Assembly (NCBI GenBank): GCA_038363925.1
Contig: JAQQWL010000003.1
Coordinates: forward strand, 868,001 to 932,000
Direction: 5' to 3'
DNA length: 64,000 bases
DNA from: Apiospora phragmitis
Lineage: Eukaryota > Ascomycota > Sordariomycetes > Amphisphaeriales > Apiosporaceae
Both the position numbers and the translations under genes were made by a program. Positions 56,201 to 64,000 of the stretch are shown in pieces. Positions within the stretch are counted from its first letter, which is position 1, and each line of letters opens with the position of its first letter. The notes below the pieces were generated by a model. It saw only the letters and a list, made by a program, of their open reading frames with translations. It was not told the DNA's origin and did no database searches.

Positions 56201-57819
56201 GTGGTCATGATTTAGTGACCGCTCCAACAAGGCTGATCGAAATTGGAGTCCAGAAAAAGCTCACTCTCCGCCTCATCGAGACGGCCGAAAGCCCCCCACA
56301 AGACGACAAGTACATCGCCTTATCCCACCCCTGGGGTGACAAGATCAAGCATCCGCCCTTCTGTACATGGCAGACCGATATCCGCCAAGATGGTCACGAT
56401 CTCCAGTCGTTAAAGCGGGCCATCCCCTTCGAAAAGATGCCTGCCACCTTCCAGCACGCCGTCACAGTCGCCCGATCTCTCGGCGTCCGCTACCTCTGGA
56501 TCGACTCGATCTGCATCATCCAAGGCCCGGATGGCGACTTTAACGAAGAGGCGAGCCGCATGGAGGACGTCTTCAGCGGCGCGTACTGCGTCCTGGCCGC
56601 GAGCCGCGCTACGGGCATGCACGACGGCTTTCTCGACCAGCGCCGCGCCCGCGACTTCGTTACCTTCGCGCGGACGCCCGCCGAGAAGGCGTTTTTCGTC
56701 TGCGAGCCCATCGACGACTTCAGCCGGGACATGCTCGAGAGCCCTCTGAATAGGCGCGGCTGGGTGTTGCAGGAGCGCGCCCTGGCCCGCCGGTCGGTGT
56801 ACTTCACCAAGACTCAGATGTACTTCGAGTGCGGGGAGGGGATTCGATGCGAGACATTGGCACGTATGCAAAAGTAAGTCAACCTACCCCTGATTGTCTC
56901 CTAAGAATGTACTGATAATCGGCTTTCTATCACCTATTAGCAATCTCGCCGCCTTCCTTGGCGATCCGAGATTCCCCCAAAAGGCCATGGAAGGCCGCCG
57001 CGGCATGAAGATCGCCTACTTCCAGGACCTCTACAAGCAGTATTCTCGCCTTGAGTTCACCCGGATGGAGGACCGCGCCGTCGCCATCCTCGGGCTCGAG
57101 AACCGGCTGCGCAAGGCCTACGGCACCGCCGGCGGCTTCGGCGTCTTCGACGACGGGCCCGACGGGGGGCTCTTCCACCGCAGCCTGCTCTGGCGGCGCG
57201 GCGTGGAACAAACTAAACCCAACATGCGGCCCATCGTATTCCCCCTCGAGCGCCGCCGCGGCACCGCCGATGTGCCGAAGTGGTCCTGGATGGCCTACGC
57301 GGGCCCCATCGACTATCTCCTCGAGCCACCCTTCGACGAGGAGATGGAGTGGGAGACGCGCGACATCCGACCGCCGTGGTCGCGACACCACCAGCAGCAG
57401 CAGCACCGCCAAAAGCGACAACGGCCCGGTCATTTCCTGTCGGCCGAGACCAGGTCGGCGACGGCCCCGCTCTTGGACGACGCACAGACGACGGTGCCCT
57501 CGCTCGCCGTGGTGGCGCGCGACTTCAACGTCGCCGGGTTCCGGGACGGCGAGGTGCAGGTCCTGTACGACGCGGACCGTAGCGCGTCGGACGGCGGGAG
57601 CAAGGCGCAGTGCGTGGTGGTCGCGCGGACCAGGCGTGGCAGCTCCCGGGCCGCGAAGAGGCACTACGTGCTGATCGTGGCGGCGGATGCCAAGGCGTCG
57701 GGGCCGGTGGGTGGGCGATCGCTGGGGGGCGGTGGAAGTATCACCGGATCGGGGTGGGATATATGTTGGGCAAGTTTATTGCGTGGGATAAGCCCGCCTT
57801 TGATGGGTTGGTTTACTGA
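53290..57819 (+). CDS. Predicted kinase-HET fusion protein, spliced via micro-exons
   Basis: Kinase part: start MYELYPPGLADRILESQVLS; a 58-nt intron (53866-53923) precedes VAIK; one extra G follows the Lys codon. Motifs: KEGAFSWVHKV (Gly-loop place), VAIK, EREARALASIN, HGDLKPENLLRF, DMG for DFG, QPPEAE for APE, DTWSMGCIIFEF. The kinase frame reaches PAPIR at a GTGAGT donor (55140); unspliced it stops at 55238. HET part: the frame opens after CTAG at 55684 (LKDWSYPVDNDFAQVV), with LCNRCLRLDFW, CDFCRILL, KYIALSHPWGD, LGVRYLWIDSICIIQ and GWVLQERALARRSVYFT. An intron (56874-56940) precedes NLAAFLGDPRFPQK. The end YHRIGVGYMLGKFIAWDK fits HET proteins and needs a frame change near 57,700. Another break lies at the 56,020-56,083 intron. 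HET proteins mediate heterokaryon incompatibility and cell death; a kinase on the same chain suggests sensing or signalling control. Confidence 0.75.
55140..55683 (+). other. Ladder of eight introns and seven 3-nt exons
   Basis: Introns by position: 55140-55200, 55204-55268, 55272-55345, 55349-55402, 55406-55481, 55485-55538, 55542-55618, 55622-55683 (61, 65, 74, 54, 76, 54, 77 and 62 nt). Between them sit exons ACT, GAT, TAT, GCG, CTC, CCA and CCC. Donors are GTGAGT, GTAGGT, GTGAGT, GTAAGT, GTACGT, GTGAGT, GTAAGT and GTAAGT; acceptors are TAG or CAG throughout. Branch-like CTAAC, CTGAC and CTAAT elements are visible in several. Every micro-exon is phase 0 and one codon, linking the kinase frame to the HET frame as T-D-Y-A-L-P-P. 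Confidence 0.8.
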
Positions 57820-57841
57820 CGTGGGAATTGCTAAGCTAAAG

Positions 57842-57885
57842 CACCCCTCACGGGCCACCCCCTCACGGGCCACCCCCTCACGGGC
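57842..57885 (+). repeat. Three tandem copies of a 15-bp GC-rich unit
   Basis: CACCCCCTCACGGGC repeated three times (first copy one C shorter), placed between the HET stop codon and the abrupt start of AT-rich DNA. Confidence 0.9.
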
Positions 57886-58278
57886 CACTTTACTGAGCTA
57901 CCGTTACCCCTGTAATTAAAGCCATTTTTACGGCTATAATTAATATAAATATATTATCTTTTATTATTTTTAATAATAATATAATTTTTCGCCTCCGTGC
58001 TATTATTTTTTATAGCTTTTATAGCGTTACGAGGCCCTCTTAATACTTCGATATCGCTAGCTTCGTCCTTGTATACGACTTTACCCTTGTTACGACTTAA
58101 CGTAATTATACGGCTAGACCTATACTCGGCACGGCGATATTATATCTCGAGGCGCTTACGAAAGTTAATATTAAAATTTATACTATTAATTAATATTAAT
58201 AAACTTACTTATAATAATAAATATTATACCGCTATAATATTATAATAATTAATACTACGAAAATAATACTATTAGAAT

Positions 58279-58554
58279 AGCAGGAACTAAGGTTTTCTAT
58301 ATTACTCTAAAAAAGGTGCTACATACCTACGCGCACGAACCCCTTTCCTATTTTATTAAGAGGGGCATACGATGCCCCTTATAGCTCGTATTAAAAATAG
58401 ATATAAATATTAGAACAGCAGGAACTAAGGTTTTCTATATTACTTTAAAAAAAGGATTACGTACCTACGCGTACGAACCCCTTTCTTATTTTATTAAGAG
58501 GGGGTATATAATACCCCTTATAACTCGTACTAAAGATAAATATAAATAATAGAA
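58279..58554 (+). repeat. Tandem duplication, two 138-bp units with hairpin
   Basis: Two copies (58279-58416 and 58417-58554) begin AGCAGGAACTAAGG and stay alignable throughout. Differences are mostly C/T or G/A. Each unit contains an inverted repeat: GGGGCAT and ATGCCCC in the first, GGGGTAT and ATACCCC in the second, so the stem is kept although its sequence has changed. Confidence 0.85.
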
Positions 58555-60136
58555 TTAATTAATATAACCTCGATTAAAACCGGAATTATTATATATACGA
58601 AAACTTATTTAATATTAATTAATAGTTACCCGTAGCGATTATAAATTAATAAGAGTAAAGAGACGGTTTTACGCCTTTATTAATATAAGGGCGACCGTGT
58701 TAAAAAGCCCCGAGAATTTCCGCCCGTTAGAGATTCGGAGGAAGAGCCGAACTAAATTAACCGTACGAGGAGGAACCCTTTTTTCGAATATATATTATAA
58801 GGAGGAGATTAAGTTTCGAATTATACGCGAGATTAATTAAGTTATATATAATTATATATTTAAATAACTTTATTATATAATTTATAAAATAATAACCCCT
58901 ATTAAAATAGAATTAATTACGATCGACGAATCGAGATCGAGCTCGAACGTATTAAATTTAAATAAACCGACGACTTTAAACCTTAAATTATTTATATATA
59001 AAAAAGTTTAAAATATCGAGATCTTTTTAATAGTTTTAAAAAAAATATTAACCTCGCTTTTTAAAAACTCGAACTTTTAAAAGTATTTTTTAAAGAAATA
59101 ACAGCCGAACTACTTACGACGTACCTCGTACGTGTAACGAGCGCTATCAGGGGTCTAAATAGAAACTTGGTAAGACGTACCGAAGGGTTTATATTTAATA
59201 ATACGAGAAAGTATCTAAACGTGCGATAAAAGTCCGCTCTTATTAATATAATATATAATAACCGTAAGAATAAATATAACGTAAAATATAAATAATAAAG
59301 TTATTTATAATAAAATTATTAAAATAATATATTTTATTAATAAATTAAAATTAATATTTAAATTAATTATTAAAATAAAGAGTATTTATATAAAATATAT
59401 AAGAAACGTTCGTAGTTATATATTTAATCCCTTTTTTATTAATTCTTTTAAATCTCGTAGATTTGCTCCGATCCTCTAGATCTAGCGCGGGATCTTAAGA
59501 TCTGTCCTAGATCTCTAGATCCGTCACGTAACCTCCGCCCTTAGTTTTCCCTTACGGGGATATTTATCCGTCCTATAGCCGTCTAAGGCGGTATTATGTC
59601 GGGCGGCGGTTAGTCGCGGAGTATAGGTAAGTTTATATTAATATAGTTAGCGGTTTTATAAGTATTAGTAATATTATAACTTAATTAGGGTATAATAATT
59701 CTATGCCGGTAAATTATAAGTTTAAGCCGTATAATTAAGCTAGGTCGTAATACTATCCTCCCTTTTTTAATTACTTTATCCTTAAAACGCCAGGTTTTAT
59801 AAATACCTTTATCTCTCCCTTTCTTCAAGTCTTTAATAAGTTCTTTTCTTCTTGCTTTTATTATAATATCTACTTATTATAATATTTAATCGTATTAAAA
59901 AACGTCGTATATTAAAATATCCGAAAACTAATCGTCGTAATAAAGTTTTAAGCCTTATTTTTTAACGGTCTATTACTATACCTTCCTATTCTTATTATAA
60001 GTCCCCTAGTTTTCTAAGTTATAAAGTTTTTTCGCTCGATTCTTCTCGTTATAAGTTATACGTTAAGCATAACTAATCGAGATATAACGTATAGGGTTTT
60101 TTTATTATTTAATTAAAAGTTATTAGTAATAACTAT

Positions 60137-60457
60137 ACTCGCTTAGAAAGTAATTTAAACGCGGCGGAAGAGGAGTTAAAACGGGCTGCTATAAAGGTCT
60201 GGCTGTTTCGGAAACAGAAGAAGCTTTAGTTCGAAAAAATAATACGCGCAATTCGTCGCGGTGTTTCGAATATAGAGGAGCTAGAGCGTATTAAATATAA
60301 AAAGGCCGAGGAGGAGGCTCGTCGAAAAACAGCGGCCGAATCGTTACTTAAAGTTATTTCTACGTTATTATCGGGCTTCTCTTTTAATTAGGATAAGGTA
60401 TACCTTAACGTCCCGTTAAAGCCGTCGCTATTAGCCGAGTTTAAAGTTATTTTTTAA
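60137..60457 (+). pseudogene. Coiled-coil ORF relic in RIP block, unknown element
   Basis: One plus-strand frame stays readable for about 105 codons: SNLNAAEEELKRAAIKVWLF, RKQKKL, stop, FEKIIRAIRRGVSNIEELER, then KKAEEEARRKTAAESLL, and FSFN, stop, DKVYLNVPLKPSLLAEF. Both stops are TAG and sit where Trp would suit, as expected from RIP of TGG. The charged heptad-like segment suggests a coiled coil near the C-terminus of a repeat-encoded protein. The element family is not identified. Confidence 0.55.
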
Positions 60458-60899
60458 ACTTTTAAAATTTTTTAATAACGTTCTCTAAATATTTCTTAAA
60501 TTTTTAGGTATTATCCTTTAATAAATATCCTTTTCACTAGATAAAGTATTAAAAGCCTCGTTTTTTATTTATTTATTAATAACTTTTTTAACTTTATACT
60601 CGTATTAATCTGTCTTAACTTTTAATTATATATCGATTTTCGTATTTTCGGGGGCTGGTTTAAGTAATAAAATATAAAATATAAGGTATATCCGTATTAT
60701 TTTAAGTAATAATAATCGATAATTAGTTTTTAAAATAACTTCTACGATTTTAAATAGTCCGATCTTTTTAAAATCTAATTTATCGCTAGATCGTTTAGTT
60801 TTAATATTACGTTATAAGAGGTAAACTTTTTCTCCTTCTTTAAAAGTTAATCCCTTTAACCTTATTTTATCGGCGTATTTCTTTATTCGTTTTTAAAAA

Positions 60900-63600
60900 A
60901 AAATAAGGTCTTATTATAGAATAGTTTGAAGTTTTTTTAATTTTTCGACTTATATAGTCGCGATTAGTATTAGCTCTCTTTTTAAAGGTTATTTAATAAT
61001 TTTCGGGTCGTATTTATAGTTTGTTCGAAATAGTAAAATACGCGTAGTTCTGTTATTTACGTTATTATATATAAATTACGTTATAAATAATAGTAATATT
61101 TAGTTATTTTATTCGTAATTAATATAATAACGTATATATTATTTTAAAATCTAGTTTATCCTTTTAATTTATCTATTTATCTAAGGGTAATAAGCCGTAA
61201 ATAACTTATACTTAATACCGAGTTACGTTATAAATAACTTTTAAAACTTAGCGGTAAATAGCTTATCTCGATTAGAAATAATCGTTTCCGGTAGCCCGTA
61301 TTAATTAACAATAGTACGGAGGAAGGTATAGGCTAGATCGCTAATATCGCTAAACTCTTTATATAATAAGAAGTAAGTATATTTCGTGAATTTATTCGTA
61401 ATTACTAGGATATTATTATAATTAACCTTAATTAATAGTTCCTCTAATAAGCGTAATTTAATTATAAAATCGAGCGCGATCGTTTTTTACGCCCGGTTTA
61501 GCGGTAAAATTAGCTATAATTCTCCGTACGGTCAATATCTTACGGACTTAGCTTTATTATATAAGTCGCATTTATTAATAATCCCGGCCACGGTTAGCTT
61601 AAAGTTTTTATAATCGAACTACTTAGTAATTCGCTTTTAAGTTTTAAATACTCTTAGTATCCGTACGCAGGATACTTATAAAAGTCTTTAATAAAGTCTT
61701 CCCGGTATTACTTAAGGATATAGATCTTATCTCGGTAAAAAACGAGGCCATTACGGTCTTTAAAGTAATCCTTAGCGTAATCGGTAAAATCAAAGGTTCG
61801 TCTTAATTACTTAAATTTAATAACCTATTTATTATTATACTAAACGAGGCTTATAACGTTTAGTTATTATAACGGCATAAGGCTACCGTCTTGGTCTTAT
61901 TTAAAAATAGTTCTAGTCTCGGATAGGACTTCTTTTTAATAGTTTAGTCGTTTATTTAATACGTCGGCGCGACCGTTTTCGCTACCCTTCCGGTAAATAA
62001 TAACGAAGTTAAACTCGGAAAAGAACTTAGATCATCGTACTTATCGTTTATTAAGTTCTTTCGTAATAATAAACGTCGTAAAATTCTTATAATCGGTATA
62101 AACCTTTACTAGTTCTACTATTCCGTTAAAATAATATCTCTATTTTTTAAATATTTTAATAATAATTATTAACTCCTTATCGTAGATTTAATAACTAAGC
62201 TCGGGTTTATTTAACTTTTTCGAAAAAAATACGATAAGGTGCGACTTTTCGTTATTATCCTATTAACTTAATTACCCTCCGATCGCATAGTTTAATACGT
62301 CGGTTTCCACTTTAAAAAGTCTAGCTAAATTTATTACGTAAAGTATTAATTCGTTAAAGATTCGCTCTTTTATTATTTAAAAAGCGGTTTCCTCCGCTTC
62401 CGTCTATTTAAATAATTCGTTTTTTCTTCGTTAAGTTTATAAAGGGTATCGTTAACTTATTAAATCTGGGAACGAAAATCCGGTAATAATTAGCTAATCT
62501 TAAAAAGGATTTAATTTTTATAGCGCTTATAAGCGTAGGCTATTCCTTAACTATTACGATTTTTAATTATTTTATTCGTATTTCTCCGGGGAATATTATA
62601 TATTTTACGAACGTAATTATTCGTTAATAGAACTCGCTTTTTTTTAAGTTTATTAATAAATTAGTGTTTTATAGCTTTTAAAGTATTAATTTTATATACT
62701 CTCTATATTATTTTTCGTTCTCGGAATAAATAAGGATATTATCGAGGTATATTACAACGAACTTATCGAGGTATTCGCGTAAGATATAGTTAATTATTAA
62801 TTAAAAATTAGTTAACATATTAATTAATTTAAACGGTATAGTTTAGTATTTAAAATATTTATATTTCGTTCGGAACACGGTTTTTTATTCTTTTCCTTCT
62901 TTAATACGGATTAGGTTATATATATTAAAAAGGTTAAGCGTTATAAAGATTTTAACGTATAACAGCTTATCACGTAAATCGTTAATTAAAAACAAAGGGT
63001 ACCGGTTTTTAATAATAATTTCGTTAAGCTTTTAATAATCGATATATATACGCCACCTAGGTTTCCCGTCCTTACTTTTCTTTAGGACGAAGAGGATAGG
63101 GAAGCCTGTTAGCGATATGGATAATCGTATAACTCTTTTCTCAAGGTTTTCCGTAATATACTCCTTTAAGGCTTGTTCGTATTCCTAGTTAAGTTTATAT
63201 ATAGGTATAAATAAAGGTTCCTTCCTATTTTTAAAAGGTATTTCGTAATCTTACCGTATATAAAGCGGTAAGCCTGTTTTTAATTTCTTATTAAAAAGAG
63301 TTTCGAATTACCGGTACTTTTTTAATAAAATTATTATAACGTTCGGCTTAGATTTTTTAATAATAATATATATTTTAAATACTTTAAATTTATTAAGGGG
63401 TCGCTTTTTAAACCGTTATTTATTAATTAAACCTCTTTTTAATATATCTTATTAAAGTTAGCCTATTTTTTAATTAATTTTAAAATTATTTACCCGTAAT
63501 TAAGGTATTTTTAAAATTATATCGTATCTTGCGACGTCCGTAATATTATACGTAATTCGTTCGTAACGTTCTCCGATATCGACCGGAAAGTTCGCGACTT
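60900..63600 (-). mobile_element. Ty3/Gypsy retrotransposon pol relic (RT-RNaseH-IN)
   Basis: Minus-strand translation in broken frames shows the order of a Ty3/Gypsy polyprotein. Near 63,000-63,120 is GFPILFVLKK followed by KDGKP and IDY. Near 62,700-62,780 is REYLDKFVVIYLDNILIYS, where the YLDD catalytic box reads YLDN at 62738-62749. Near 61,930-62,060 is an RNase H end (TKELNKR, then FNFVIIYRKGSENGRADVL). Near 61,090-61,430 is integrase (VITNKFTKYTYFLLYKE, GLPETIISNRDKLFTAKF). Many stops interrupt it. RT-RNaseH-IN order excludes Copia. Neither LTR is clearly bounded, and the 5' end (gag, protease) lies at or beyond the window end. Confidence 0.85.
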
Positions 63601-64000
63601 CTTTTCGTACTTCTTTATCTTCGTAAGCTATAAGTCCTTTATCAACGGTCTTAAATCGGTATAGGGCGTCTTTCTTTTATTATTTTAATTTTAAGCGGTT
63701 AACGATTCATAATGAGATATAGTTTCCTTACGCTCCGCTATCGAGTAATACTCTAATATAGGCTCTTTTTATACTTATTATTAAAATAATATACTTATAA
63801 ATATCTTATTTATCCGTTATTTAATATAGGGACCTTTCTTAGTCCGCCTGGTATTATCCTTTTATATTCGGCGGCGTCTATTTCTTAACCGATATCTTTT
63901 TAAGTAAGTAATAAGGTTTCGCGACCGATCGTTTTATCGTTATTATTATTCTCTCTTTTTTTATAAAGAGCTCTTTAATATACCGGTAAAGGTATTCCTA

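Larger units (their letters stand above)
57918..64000. repeat. RIP-degraded AT-rich repeat block
   Basis: Base composition changes sharply just after 57,915 from GC-rich genes to very AT-rich DNA with TA-rich words, few CA/TG dinucleotides and no long open frames. Protein relics inside carry TAG or TGA where Trp is expected and Asn for Asp, changes expected from C-to-T mutation on either strand. This is the pattern of repeat-induced point mutation on transposons. The block continues beyond the window. No intact gene is present. Confidence 0.9.

Noticed and set aside
57997..58245. 82-codon plus-strand ORF in AT-rich DNA
   Set aside because: Low-complexity Leu/Ile/Arg translation of RIP-affected DNA; the minus strand here shows a better but also broken relic.
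1..64000. tRNA, rRNA, CRISPR or bacterial operon features
   Set aside because: Scanning by eye for box A/B pairs, regular direct repeats with spacers and Shine-Dalgarno-linked ORFs gave nothing credible; a tRNA search program would be decisive.

Overview
The window is nuclear DNA of a filamentous ascomycete (Pezizomycotina, most like a Sordariomycete). The evidence is short GT-AG introns (about 50-105 nt, GTRNGT donors, CTAAC/CTGAC-type branch points), GC-rich third codon positions, fungus-restricted families (2EXR, HET, Zn2Cys6, EglD-type expansin, Iml2), and a right end turned AT-rich with TGG-to-TAG changes typical of repeat-induced point mutation (RIP). No bacterial, plasmid, CRISPR, rRNA or tRNA feature was seen. 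The genus cannot be fixed from this.

Layout. 0.3-11 kb is an accessory metabolic block: PhyH-type dioxygenase, Zn2Cys6 regulator, P450, secreted tyrosinase, with no backbone synthase. 11-20 kb is a housekeeping core: IML2, SEM1/DSS1, phosphoglycerate kinase and an Mpv17-family protein. 21-36 kb is mixed: a small secreted 8-Cys protein, a BAHD-type acyltransferase without its catalytic His, an F-box/LRR protein, two 2EXR proteins, an aldehyde dehydrogenase fragment, a short-chain dehydrogenase, a dead MFS transporter and a small GPI-anchor-like protein. 36.7-48 kb holds two FAD enzymes, a protein with an unusual six-Cys module, an intact MFS transporter and an expansin-like protein. 48.7-57.8 kb is a probable allorecognition/immune locus: a protein kinase on the minus strand, a small three-exon gene, and a second, related kinase on the plus strand that appears joined to a HET domain. 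57.9-64 kb is a RIP-degraded repeat block with a minus-strand Ty3/Gypsy pol relic (RT, RNase H, integrase) and other repeat fragments.

The main discovery candidate is at 55,140-55,683. The kinase and HET coding regions are linked by eight consecutive introns of 54-77 nt separated by seven exons that are each exactly three bases, one codon apiece (T-D-Y-A-L-P-P). All splice sites fit YAG/GTRNGT, and the HET part has no usable start codon of its own. This predicts one kinase-HET polypeptide spliced through a ladder of one-codon micro-exons.

A caution applies to the whole window. Many otherwise well conserved genes carry one- or two-base frame breaks, mostly in homopolymers or short repeats, and two of them are in phosphoglycerate kinase, which should be essential. 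Most breaks are therefore more likely sequence or assembly errors than pseudogenisation. Genes with in-frame nonsense changes of RIP type (the MFS relic and the Gypsy block) are better candidates for true decay.
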